This document shows, one piece after another, positions 46,303 through 57,409 of a stretch of DNA of 64,000 nucleotides. Both the position numbers and the translations under genes were made by a program. Source of the DNA: Gerris lacustris (Eukaryota; Arthropoda; Insecta; Hemiptera; Gerridae); contig OX578284.1 in the NCBI GenBank assembly GCA_951217055.1, positions 21,945,187 to 22,009,186 on the forward strand, written 5' to 3'. The notes beneath the pieces were generated by a model, which worked only from the letters and a program-made list of their open reading frames with translations, was not told the origin of the DNA and did not search any database. The stretch's first letter is position 1, and every line of letters begins with the position of its first letter.

Positions 46303-47345
46303 ATACTTCAGAAAACAATGGTAGAAATATTAACTATGTTAATAATATGGCATAAGTTCAAATCTGCAGAAGCGAATTCGGTCAACTTATTTATCGATGT
46401 GATAATTTGCGTGGGTCAGCTACATCTCTTAATTATCTTAGACGTTATTATTTTTGGTATTTGTAATTGAGTTCTAGGGTGAATTGTTTGTGTGCCTTTT
46501 TTTAGCATATTTTATTGAAAAAAAGTATATTAATATTTAAACAATGATCGTTAAATTATATTTTTATATGACAAACATCAAAAATAAAATGAAGATAAGG
46601 TTAGGAACAGCTGTTACAATCTAAATACTTGTTTACCAGGTTGTTTTTTGGGAGTAAAAATAAAGTTAAAATAAAGGAGAGAGTGAAAAAAGTAAATAAA
46701 AGGAAGAGAAATAAAGTAAGGTGGAAGTCAAAGACAGTGAAGGACACTACTTAAACGTCTGTTGAAAAGAAGGCGTAAATTCTTAGGGACTAATTGTCCT
46801 TGGTCGTCTGTCCTGGGCAGTTGTAGATGGTTTTTATCTTAAAAGGCTTTGGGAAGCAAGAGCTGTGTTAGAGGGTATAATATAGGTAAAGATAGCAGGC
46901 TGGGACTGTCTGGGCGCGTCTCTAAGGCGCCGGCCACCACTCTGTATAAACCTCGACTTAATGGAACTGATATCCAGCACCAAGTGATTTGCTCATCGGC
47001 AAAATATCCTTTTTTTTCTCCCGAAAAAAAGGATAAAAATAGTTCATTTATTTTATCACTTTTTTATAGATAACGGTTGAAATTAAATGAAAAATGAGGA
47101 TAAAACAGCATTAATTAAATTCTTAATATTTCAGGATATTGGATAAAAGTGAAAAATTTAAATATTGGATCTGGATTTATTAGTGTTGAATGTTTCGGTC
47201 AGTATTATTCTTTCTCCACCTTTTCTGGAGAGGCTAAAAAAATCAAAATATTCTAAATTTGTTAATATGAAATTCCAAAAAGTATAAATGGAATTAAGTC
47301 ACATTTGTAGTAAATTTTAATAAATAATATGCCTGATTTTTTTTT
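46303..47345. other. no gene seen
   Basis: The stretch contains a purine-rich run at 46670-46740. No coding region is supported. Confidence 0.45.
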
Positions 47346-47349
47346 AACC

Positions 47350-47635
47350 GGTAATTTGTAATATAAAAGAACAAATCTTTGTAAAAGAGATCTCGCCAAA
47401 ACCGAATCTAAACCGTGCCATCGATATGCCCCCGTGCAGGGGACGGATGTTGAGAAAAAAATGAGCCCAAGATCGAGGGTAGACGGAAAAAATGCCCACG
47501 GAAAAAATGCCCACGGAAAAAAAGCCCAGGAAAAAATGCCCACGGAAAAAATGCCCACGGAAAAAATGCCCACGGAAAAAATGCCCACGAAAAAAATTCA
47601 CACGGAAGAAATGTCCAAAATAATTAAACTTTAAT
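47350..47635 (-). repeat. dispersed repeat fragment plus 15 bp minisatellite
   Basis: 47350-47430 is the complement of the piece at 31610-31690. From 47484 to 47618 about nine 15 bp units of GGAAAAAATGCCCAC follow. Since 15 is a multiple of three, all frames stay open and yield five-residue repeats (EKMPT). The array ends at GAAGAAATGTCCAAAAT, whose complement starts the array at 49265. Confidence 0.85.
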
Positions 47636-47639
47636 GTTT

Positions 47640-49260
47640 AATGGTAGTTTTTAAATTTTTATAATTAGTTTATTGTTAACGCAAACAAATTTTAACCTAG
47701 TTTACAGTGGAATGGCCATTAGGGGTGTTGTATTTTTGCAGTTATATTACTATAAAAGTAACGGTACCCTGGGCCACGGGACTTAAGATCTTCTTTAAGT
47801 TCTATAGGGTATATAATAAAGTAATCAACCTTGCTATTCTATATGCTTCAAATAGCAATTTTGATTACTATAAATATTATATACCCTATAGACTATATAG
47901 ACCTTATATACACGTAAGTTGAAAAAAAAAGTTATTTATTTAAACGACGTTGACTAATATTTAATCAATGGATGTAAATAAGGAGATGTGATCACAGAAG
48001 TTACAGTTTTTTATAATTTCCATACATTTCTGTGTACCTACTTAATGTTTAATTTTAAAGTACATTAAGGTAACCTTATCCAAGAGATCATTAAAAAACA
48101 TTTTATTAATTTCCTTTTTCAAGAGGAAATAAATATAATATAGAATTAACCGAAAGAATCTACCGAAAGTATAAATACGTTTTTGACATAAGTATGGCGT
48201 ATGGGATATCGTTGGAAGCGGTAAAAAATAAGGAACCAATATAAAAGACCAATTTAGTGGCCTCCAAGCTAAGGAAAAGTTCCGAGGTGCCCCGTTCTCG
48301 ATTTTTTTTAATTCGAAAACATACAAAATATCTCAAATATCAACTTTTTTAAGTTTGATAAAATGTGAACGCAGACTCAAAACAGTACTAGTTCTAACTT
48401 GGATAAATGATTTTAAACGAAAGACAAAAGAATGCTGAGTTAAACTTAGGCTTACATTTAAATATAAAATTTACTAAAAATTATATTGGTTTAGTATTTC
48501 CTTGAAGCATTCATACTTTCCTAAAGATTAAGCATCAATGAAACCGCGTAAGTTAAAAGATAAGTTTAAACATAATAATAGACCAAGGACAATCAGGACA
48601 TTTCCCCAGAGGGGTCATAAACCGTGGATTACCACAGGTACTAAAGGGATATGTCCATCAGTATACCGACAAAGTTCAGATGCAACAGTAGGATTACGAT
48701 TTGTTCGCCCACTCCTGCCTAGATAACAGATAACCATATATATTCAGGATTAGGCTAGTTTAATCTAGTGTTCAGTTTAACAGTGAATAGAGAGTAAAAC
48801 CGATTTTAGAACAAATAATTCTAAAAACTTAAAACATCATTTACTAAAAAAAAATTCTAAAATCTCTACCAAGATTTGTAAATCCAAAATAAGTCGAAAC
48901 TAAAGTTAGGATGGTACAGATTTTCAAGAGACTTTTTTTTTTGACATCGTACGTGATTATACTTCAATTCTGTGCCCATATTGTCCAGACAGAGGACCCG
49001 CGCACCTTTCACTTAAATTTTGGTATTACGCAAATTTTAGTGAAATATATAAATATAAGACAAAATAAATTAATATGGTTCCTGAATTTAAAAATATACT
49101 GAAAAATTAAAAAATTTTAATGATAATTGAGACTGACTCATTTTGTGCTTATAAACGATGAGACTAAACAACGGTATTTTATAAATTAAAAATTAATAAT
49201 AAAATTATAAAACCAATTTTAATATGTTTTATAATATTTTGCTAAAATTATGACATATCA
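47640..49260. other. no gene between the paired 15 bp arrays
   Basis: The open frame at 48538-48726 is of ordinary composition but unrecognised. At 47805-47895 a small inverted repeat (TATAGGGTATATAATA and TATTATATACCCTATA) is visible. Confidence 0.45.
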
Positions 49261-49264
49261 AAAT

Positions 49265-49425
49265 TATATTTTGGACATTTCTTCCGTGGGAATTTTTTTC
49301 GTGGGCATTTTTTCCGTGGGCATTTTTTCCGTGGGTATTTTTTCCGTGGGCATTTTTTCCTGGTTTTTTTTTCCTTGGGCATTTTTTCCGTGGGCATTTT
49401 TTCCGTGATTCAGATCGAGGACCCC
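49265..49425 (+). repeat. 15 bp minisatellite, inverted copy
   Basis: Units of GTGGGCATTTTTTCC repeat about nine times, the reverse complement of the array at 47484-47618. Both arrays share the same edges (TTTGGACATTTCTTCCGTG here), so they are two copies of one repeat in opposite orientation about 1.65 kb apart. Confidence 0.85.
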
Positions 49426-49429
49426 CTTT

Positions 49430-50980
49430 CAATATTTTTGCTCTGCTTTTCGAGCGCCTTGGGCCCTTGGTCCCCGGTCTAATTTAATGTAGCGGGAAAC
49501 CTAATAATCGGGACTTTAATAATACAATTTAATTTTCGAGCTTAAGATGGCTCCCTTCTGCTACAAATGTCAGGAATTCAACATTTCTATGTTAAAAAAC
49601 TTTTTCAATGAACGATCTCCAGTTTTAGGTCCCAGCTGAGAATCAGTATTTGTGCGTTTTTTTGGACATATATTTATCTGAGAGGTTTAATGCCGACTGT
49701 ATGTAAAACACCTAAAGACAGGCAGAATTGTAGAGTGTAAAGGGTACCCCTTGTATGTCCTCGGATTGTCTCTGACTTTCCCCTCTAGAGCCAGCATTTT
49801 GAGCCCGAGTCATAGGTCATAGGGTTTCAGGGGTTCCAAGTTCCAAAGATCTCAGTAACTTCCTGCTCGTACATCTGTTCGGAGTTAACTACCAGGAATG
49901 AACCAGACGAGAGGACGAGAGTGTACATGGTCGCGGTCGCACTCGCGGCTAATACCTCTCTTGCACTTGAGTTTTTTATGGCGAGACTTTTGAGGGAGTA
50001 CTCGGACGAAAGTTTACAAGGGACTCATCCTGGAGTCTTAGGCTAACTTAGCTCCACTTAGAGGTGAGACCTAGGTGAGACCTGATCTTCAAAAATGACT
50101 CCAATTATAGATACGTAAAGGGTATAATCTCCTCATCCTTTTATGATGTTGTTATTAATACTGCTTTTATTAGTAATATAAGTACTGCTTATATAATAAA
50201 TCTAATCACTAATTTATCTGAATTTGATTCCCAAAAGAGCATGTTTCTAGACAAGGTCGGCATTAATGACAAAAAGTTACTCTGTTACTGTTGCACATGA
50301 TTTATAAAGTGGCTGATGATACAACAACAACCTAAAAAGCTAACAATAACACAAGCAACATAGCATATACAATAACTTAGCGAACAGATTTGTTGTGTAT
50401 TGTAGGTCGCCGTTTCTTATGGTCGAGTGGTTGAGAGCAAATTCAAATTCTTATTTGTAGAGAGGCGTTCGTTTATGTCTCATATGAGGGGATATAGTAT
50501 CACTTTCAATATTTTAGTGTTTAATCTATATATAAGTATAATCATTTTGATAATAGTAAGGCTATATGTATAATTATCACACATATAATAAGCAAGTAGA
50601 GTAATGCTTTTATGTTACATAATTTTAATTTTAATATAACACCGTCTATTCATAATATATGCCGATTAGCCTTTTCCTAATGAACCGAGAAACAACTTTA
50701 CAATTATTTTAATTTGTCTTAATTGCCGCAAAAACAATTAATTTGCTTGTATAGTTCTAGTTGAATATAAAAACTAATAATTCAGCCTGTGTTTTATAGT
50801 TTTGTTTCGAGTATAACTTCATTACATACTAGCCAGATAGTAGGCTTTAGATAAATTGGCTTTAATTACAAAAAAAATGGGTTGAAGTACAAAAAATACC
50901 CTTGACTGTCGGTTTCTTGTACACCTAATGACAACACTCGGATATAATAATATTTGTGTACATTGTACATTGGATCAAAA
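49430..50980. other. no recognised gene; G+C-richer patch at 49430-50100
   Basis: The first 650 bp are less A+T-rich than the surroundings and contain the direct repeat GGTGAGACCTAGGTGAGACC near 50062. No open frame or domain is supported. Confidence 0.4.
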
Positions 50981-50984
50981 AAAT

Positions 50985-51575
50985 AGACTGCCAATTTGTG
51001 TGGCACATAGCTTCCTCGCATCCTATCACCTACTTTATTGTTATATTAACATTAAAATTATTGTTATAATACTTTATTGTTAAATTGTTTATTTTGTAAA
51101 AACTATTAATAGTTTTAGCGATCTTTAACACTTCATAGCGGTGTCGCTGTTTGTTTTACTAAAAAAATTGTATTTGTAAAAAATGTTTGTCTCATTGAAT
51201 AGATAAAGTTAGAATTTTTCCCCGACCTAAAATTCCAATTCTAAATTTGAAGTTCACGTTTACGCGAGCGTTGCTCGTGAACGCTTGGACGGATAACGTT
51301 GTTCAACGAACTCGTCCTGGGCTTTGGTAAAATGAACATGTCTACCAAATTTTATCCAAATCGGTCTGCATTTACTCAAGTTATCGTCGCACGTTTCATA
51401 ATTCGCGGACACGCATACTGACAGACAGACAGACAGACAGATACGAGACCAAAAATGTTCCCTGATGTCTGAAACGGATTTCTGTCTTGGAATTTTTAAA
51501 ATCGGAGGCATAAAAGTTTTTCGTTCTCAAAAGTGAACACAATGCTTCCGATACCTTCGGTAAGCTCGGAAGCAA
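50985..51575 (-). repeat. chimeric repeat: family A with the GACA-linked unit inside
   Basis: 50985-51045 is the 3' end of family A in inverted orientation (GGCACATAGCTTCCTCGCATCC). 51095-51445 matches the 3' half of the 42.5-44 kb tandem unit, ending in a GACA run. 51445-51575 resumes family A inverted (GTTCCCTGATGTCTGAAACG through GGTAAGCTCGGAAGCAAT). The middle of family A has been replaced by the other unit. Confidence 0.65.
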
Positions 51576-51762
51576 TATTTTTTTTGTATAGTTATTAATA
51601 TACCTTTAAAGATAAAAAAAAAAAAAAAAAAAACAAGAAATTTTGTCTATAACAAATGTTTTTGCTTTTGAGTTTACCAAATTACCGAAGGTAATGGAAG
51701 CTATGCTGTGAAAATTTGATTTGCCAAAATTCAATTATTTGTTGAAAATTATTATTATTGCT

Positions 51763-52335
51763 TCCGTGCTTATAGAAGGTAACGGAAGCTGTGTGATCGT
51801 TCCGAAGAATGAACATTTTTTAGGTCTCCGATTTCAAAAATTCCAAGACAAAAATCCGTTTCAGACACCAAAGAAAAGTTTTGGTTACGTGTCTGTCTGT
51901 CGGTCAGGCGCTCAATTTTTGCGAACCAACATATCTTAAAAACTACTCTTCCGATTTTTTTTGAAATTTGGATGTTAGGACATAATAAGCTCATTGTTGG
52001 TCCCCATATAAATTTCAAACTTCTGCGCTCATTTGTTTCTCTTCCACATGCGCACAAACATACATTTATTTACACCTATAGTTTCAAAATTACTCATCTG
52101 ATTTGTATGAAACTTTTATATTTTATCGAAAATAACCCACAGATAGCCTAAATGCTAAATTGATACTTTAATTCATGTAAAAAAAAAAACAATTTTGACA
52201 TATATTAAATAAACGGGGGAAATAAGTAAATAGATTAGACAATAACGGCTTGTAAATTGTAAAAGCATAAAATCTATAAAGTACGTGATAGGATGCGAGG
52301 AAGCTATGTGCCACACCAATTCAGCAGACTATTTT
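51763..52335 (+). repeat. dispersed repeat family A, copy with both ends
   Basis: This copy shows the whole family from CTTCCGTGCTTATAGAAGG to GGATGCGAGGAAGCTATGTG and GCAGACTATTT. It is the best reference copy in the window. It faces the inverted chimeric copy at 50985-51575 at a distance of about 190 bp. Confidence 0.75.
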
Positions 52336-52678
52336 TTCTTCAGATCGTTTACATAGCTTTACGTTACCCTTAGTAAGCTTGGAAGCTATATTTCTTCAGG
52401 GGTTAACTTCGCCATAAATATAAAAGTTTTGTGAAATATAAGATTGCAGCTTAGATAACCGGAGGTTTATTGATATGGAAAATTTACAACTATGAACATT
52501 ATCGAATCCAAATATTGTCTATTTATGCTTCTTAAAAAACAATGTTATATTACTTAATGAATAATTACATGACATTAAATGAAAGTTGCACATACAAAAA
52601 GTGACCTCTTGCTTTCATTTTTTTTTTTTTTCAAGGATTGCGTAATATATATCTAAAAAGACCTCATGTTTTTGTTTG

Positions 52679-53593
52679 TGATAAGCCATATAGTGCATTT
52701 TAATTGACGATAACTTTACATATGTATATTCAATTTTTTATATTTCAGAAAAATATTAGACATATTAAAGTGTGGCTAATTATTCAAGACTAATCTTATA
52801 CTCTAACGCAAACTGCGAAAAATAATTAAACATTGTCAGCTATAATTTAAAGCAATTTGTATAAGGATAATTAAGTTTTTAAAGATATTAATGGTAATTA
52901 ATATAGCTAATTACTTCTTTCATAATTATTATTAACTACGGGAAACAGACAGAGAAAAATACACTCCAGCGCTGGGATTTGAACCACAGGCCTCTATATT
53001 TCCAATATAGCGCTCTCACCAACTAAGCTACGCAGGAGAATGATTTTCTCTGACGTTATTACTACCTTGTCCCGAATTTAAGCTTACAATTTTCCACAAA
53101 TCTGAGAAGTCCATATTAATGACATAGAACTAGACCGAGAAATAACGCTTATTTTTATAAAGTACCCAATTAGTACCTGTATCTAGTACAATCAATTAGA
53201 AATTCATATTTTACGATTTTGGTAGTATTCATACTACGGAAAGATTAAATTTTAATTTAAATCAAATTATAATTATTATTAACTACGGGAAACAGACAGA
53301 GAAAAATACACTCCAGCTCTGGGATTTGAACCACAGGCCTCTATATTTGTTTGTGATAAGCCATATAGTGCATTTTAATTGACGATAACTTTACATATGT
53401 ACATATTCAATTTTTTATATTTCAGAAAAATATTAGACATATTAAAGTGTGGCCAATTATTCAAGACTAATCTTACTCTAACGCAAACTGCGAAATATAA
53501 TTAAACATTGTCAGCTATAATTTAAAGCAATTTGTATAAGGATAATTAAGTTTTTAAAGATAATAATGGTAATTAATATAGCTAATTACTTCT
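52679..53593. repeat. local duplication linked to a SINE
   Basis: The block 52679-52919 is repeated at 53354-53593 with very few changes (for example a TACA insertion near 53400). The block 52926-52998 is repeated at 53272-53347. The second SINE copy is cut in its tRNA-like head at CTCTATATTT and fused directly to the repeated upstream block, which places the breakpoint within a few bases. Confidence 0.85.
52964..53037 (-). tRNA. tRNA-like sequence, SINE head or pseudogene (anticodon GGA)
   Basis: On the minus strand a 74 nt cloverleaf can be drawn. The acceptor arms TCCTGCG/CGCTGGA pair at six of seven positions, the A box TAGCTTAGTTGG and B box GGTTCAAATCC are present, and the anticodon stem CTATA/TATAG closes the loop TTGGAAA. 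The T stem pairs at only about two or three positions. A GGA anticodon would mean serine, but the long variable arm of serine tRNAs is absent. It is followed by the shared SINE body (TTTTTCTCTGTCTGTTTCCC). I therefore regard it as a SINE head, not a working tRNA gene. Confidence 0.6.
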
Positions 53594-53619
53594 GTTTTAT
53601 TCCAGTCATGCCCTTGGCA

Positions 53620-53845
53620 TGTATGGTTAAAGCCCGAACGATATTAAAAATTCTAATTTTCCAATTTGGAGTAACGCCCCTAAATTTGGAGCTAAATTTA
53701 TTTCTCGGCTGACAGAAGACAGACATGTTTTAAAAAACACTTTTTTGAACTCAGAGGACCTCAATACGTGTAAATCCATCCAAATCTCAAAATCGAATTT
53801 TCGCGCCATCACAACATTTCCTCTTTATATGAGAAAGTAAATATA
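53620..53845 (+). repeat. dispersed repeat family B, copy 3
   Basis: AACGCCCCTAAATTTGGAGC, CACTTTTTTGAACTCA, ACGTGTAAATCCATC and TATATGAGAAAGTAAA align with the family. The region around the CGGGGTATGATT landmark is deleted. Confidence 0.6.
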
Positions 53846-54054
53846 CCTGGTCTTATATAAGAAAATAGATAAATAAACATGGAAATGTCCTATGAATCGT
53901 CTTAAATATATTAAGGAGATCACACAAAAGTAAGAACGTATTTTATTTGACTGGATGCTTAAAGACTGCTATTATCTAATAAAATGTAAAACATTATATC
54001 TGATAAAAGTTAGTGTTTCGACAATTAAAACAGAATTTAATTCAGTTTAGAGGG

Positions 54055-54148
54055 AACCCGCGTAGCCGAGTAGTAAGATTTCTAGCAAATGCTTATTTCT
54101 TAGATCAAAACACCGACGTATCTGGTTCGAAACCCAGATAGAGGGGTT
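54055..54148 (+). tRNA. tRNA-like sequence with long variable region, probable SINE head
   Basis: Acceptor-like ends AACCC and GGGTT, an A-box-like TAGCCGAGTAGT at 54063-54074 and a B box GGTTCGAAACC at 54124-54134 with a well paired T stem (TCTGG/CCAGA) are present. The length of about 94 nt suits a leucine/serine-type tRNA, but I cannot build a convincing anticodon arm. A short unique tail follows. It differs from the SINE family at 52.9 kb. Confidence 0.45.
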
Positions 54149-54974
54149 CGTGTTTGACATTTATGATCCCATTGAGTAGAAGAGTACAGTGACCGGCCCT
54201 CCGTCCTGTCATATTAATTCATTTCCTAATGGTGTGTTGATCATTGCAAAACATATACATATATTAATATTTCGTATTTTCTTTTTGAATATTAATCATG
54301 AAATACAGATTTGATTTAACCTCGCTCTGGCATCATAGTATATATTTATATAATAAATCTATTAATCTTCGATGGAGTCTGGATCAAAGTTTGATTGACT
54401 GAGATTTAGATGTTGAGATCGAGTTCTGAGACATTTTCCGATCATTATGGTCGTTCAATTGCTTGCCTTTCTTATGGATAAAAATAAGGACTTGTATACT
54501 ATCAGATTCCTGGACGATATAAATTTATTAGGCTCTGTCCGAAATTGTATATACTACTGTGTATTTATTGTCTTGCCTCAATATTTTTAAGTAAAAATAA
54601 ATTTATCGATATTACAAAGAGGATTCGATTCCTTACAACTTATTAATATGCTGTGTATAATAGAAAAAAATCGGTCCAAGACAACTCATACAAATATTCT
54701 CATAGACTAGTTCATAATTACTTAGCCCAGTGTTTTCCATTTATATAGTTTTCGTTAGTAAATTTAAATATTATCGAACATTTTATCATAATGTATCATA
54801 AAAATAAGTTCTCCTCGGAGGGAAATCGAACCCCGTCTAAAGCTATTTTCTCAGGAACTAGATTTTTCCCGGGAAAACGGCTTATTTGGTTAGATTTGTA
54901 TTTAAACGGACTAAATTTTTTTATTAATTCGTTGGAACCGTTTTCAAGAAATAATTTTTTTCACGTCTTTTAGA

Positions 54975-55240
54975 GTTTTTAAGGGTAACTCCCCCAAATT
55001 TGGAGCTAAAATTACTTCTCGATTTTGCCTCGGGGTGTGATTTTTCTGAACATGTATGCCAATTTTACTTTAAAATCGACCCAGTAGTGTAGGTGCCAGG
55101 CATCTGTATAGACATAGGACAACCGACATTTTTTAAAAACCACTTTTTTGGACTCACGGGACCTCACAACGTGCTAATCCATCAAAAACTCAAAATCGAA
55201 TATCGCGTCATCACAATACTTTCTCTCTATATGAGAAAGT
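54975..55240 (+). repeat. dispersed repeat family B, copy 4
   Basis: It contains GATTTTGCCTCGGGGTGTGA, AAAATCGACCCAGTAGTGTA, CACTTTTTTGGACTCACGGG and TATATGAGAAAGTAAA. This is one of the most complete copies. Confidence 0.65.
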
Positions 55241-55434
55241 AAAAATTCGGTCTGATAAAATCGAGTATAACTTTCTCATACGCAGATAACAGTGTATTCA
55301 AAGTCCATAATTGATTTATTTTAACATATTTTAATAAGTGTTCAACAGGTAGTTTTTTTCTATTTGTCGGAATTTTCGGAAGTCCAAATTGTCGGAAGCG
55401 ATTTCGAGGAAGTTTTTTTTCAAAGTTTTTTTCA

Positions 55435-55690
55435 GAGTTTCGCCCTCTAATCTAGAGGTAACATTCATTTCTCAATTTTACCTCAGGGGATGCTTTTTTT
55501 TTAACCTAATGCCAAATATCATCAAAATCGGTTCAGTAATTTAGGCTGCACACGCATACAACTGACGGCGGACATTATATTATAAAACAAAAAAGATCAC
55601 TTTTGGATTCAAGGAACCTTAAATCCAAACGTGAATAAATCCATCAAAATCTAAAAATCATATTTTTTCACCTTATATTATGTTTATAAA
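55435..55690 (+). repeat. dispersed repeat family B, copy 5
   Basis: It contains TTTTACCTCAGGGGATGCTT, ATCATCAAAATCGGTTCAG and GGATTCAAGGAACC. It is more diverged and follows copy 4 in the same orientation. Confidence 0.55.
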
Positions 55691-55894
55691 ACTTAAGATA
55701 TGATAAAAGGAAAAATCAAATACGACTAAAATGTCTAAATATAATCACAGTCATATAAATTTATACAAAGTAGCCAAGTTTTGTAGTATTTATACAAATT
55801 ATATTAATAGCATTAAACAAATAATTATGTATATGTAATTAATATATTTTTATTAAAAAAATAACTTAAATACAAAGTAATAAACCTTTTTCCC

Positions 55895-55896
55895 TG

Positions 55897-55927
<31 letters not shown>
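55895..55927 (+). repeat. poly-T tract
   Basis: An almost uninterrupted T-run of about 28 bases, which could mark an inserted retroposon tail on the minus strand, but no target duplication was identified. Confidence 0.6.
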
Positions 55928-55934
<7 letters not shown>

Positions 55935-56640
55935 GTTTAAAACATTCCAACATTCGACATTTAATTAATTGGAAGTAAAAGTTGAACTGAAGGGGGAATA
56001 AAAATTCTAGTTATTAAAACTTGTTCTATGTTCATAGTACAATGCAATTCCACATTAATTATATCCAAAGTATTTTTCTGAGAATGCGAAAAACAACAAA
56101 AAAAAGTGCAAGTATCGCATTATCTCTCCTATATTTTTTTTAGCATGTCTTTTTTTTACTGTACTAATTAAAAAAAGGTAGTATAGAAAATGAATTAATT
56201 GCTTTAACACAAAAGAAAAAGGAGTGGGGAGGGAACAAACACATAAACTAAGAAAAGAATGAGATACAATTAGTCAAGAAATTTATTATAGTTGTTTTTC
56301 CAAATGAGTTTTTATTGTTAAATGGTTTTTTGATAAGGCAAAAAAAAATATGTAGAAGTTAGTATGCGAATAATAAAAAAAAGAACAGAAATGATAATAT
56401 TGTTTAACAAGCTTTATATCGAGTTGTGTTAAGCATTATCTTGAGTTACAATTGCTTTTTAATTAGTTGAAGCACCTTTAATTTGAGTTCTTTGACGTCA
56501 TTTAGGTTTTTTTCTTGTACAATATCATATACCTTGTAATGAGTGATTCATTTTTTTTTCTGTTCTTGCTTGTTAATTCTTCTTTATATAATTTTAATAT
56601 TAAAGCAATATAAAAATTAATGTATATTATATAAACTTAT
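55928..56640. other. no gene seen
   Basis: A+T-rich DNA without supported features. Confidence 0.45.
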
Positions 56641-56647
56641 ATTTTTT

Positions 56648-57092
56648 TGCTTCCGATCTTAACCAAAGGTTAAACAAAAGCATTGTGATCATTCTGACTA
56701 AGGAATTTTTATATGTCTCCTAATAATTCAAAAATTCCTGGACAGATATCTGGATTTTGTTATCAGAGAACATTTTTGGTTCCTTATCTGTATGTTTATC
56801 GTTGAACATTTTTGCGAATTACCATATCTTAAATACTTATCGTCCGATTTTAATCAAATTGAGATGGATTGTCCAAATTAGCCCAAAGATAGTTTTACAT
56901 TATGTTCAGCCGTCTGCTCACATTTATAATATTAAATAAAAATAAATGTCACCCCATTGGGAATCGATGTAGGTTCAAACAACCAATTTTTTTATTTCCC
57001 AATGGAACCACATTATTTTGCTTTCATTAGACTATTCATCTAAAATAGAGCGTAAGCAAGCTATGTGCCACACTAATTGGCAGACTATTTCT
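56648..57092 (+). repeat. dispersed repeat family A, diverged copy
   Basis: CTTCCGATCTTAACC, CCTTATCTGTATGTTTATCG, ACCATATCTTAAATACTTA and the end GCTATGTGCCACACTAATTG fit the family order, but with many substitutions. Confidence 0.6.
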
Positions 57093-57197
57093 ATTTTTGT
57101 AGAGGACCAATTACTTAAGAAATATAATATGTGTACAACATTTTCAATTTTTTGAGATTTTAAGGGGGCCGCGGTTACTAAAAGGGGCACATCTTTT

Positions 57198-57405
57198 GAT
57201 TGTTACTCCCCTTATAAAGAAAATAGAGGGGAGTAACAATCTTAAGAAGGTGTACGGAATGTTCATCTCTAGACTGTTACTCCCCTTATAAAAACAGAAA
57301 TGTGATATTCCTTTGTCCCATAGTACATTGGACTAAACATCACTTTGTCTTAATAGTTATTTAGTTGTCATTTATCTTCTAAAACACATAGGGGAGTAAC
57401 AATCT
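57198..57405. repeat. two palindromes sharing GATTGTTACTCCCC arms
   Basis: GATTGTTACTCCCC at 57198-57211 pairs with GGGGAGTAACAATC at 57228-57241. AGACTGTTACTCCCC at 57271-57285 pairs with GGGGAGTAACAATCT at 57391-57405. The first is a tight hairpin and the second encloses about 105 bp. They may be a nested or duplicated MITE end. Confidence 0.6.
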
Positions 57406-57409
57406 AAAG

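Noticed and set aside
48538..48726. 62-codon open frame rich in basic residues
   Set aside because: No recognised domain and it lies between repeat copies; there is not enough to call a gene.
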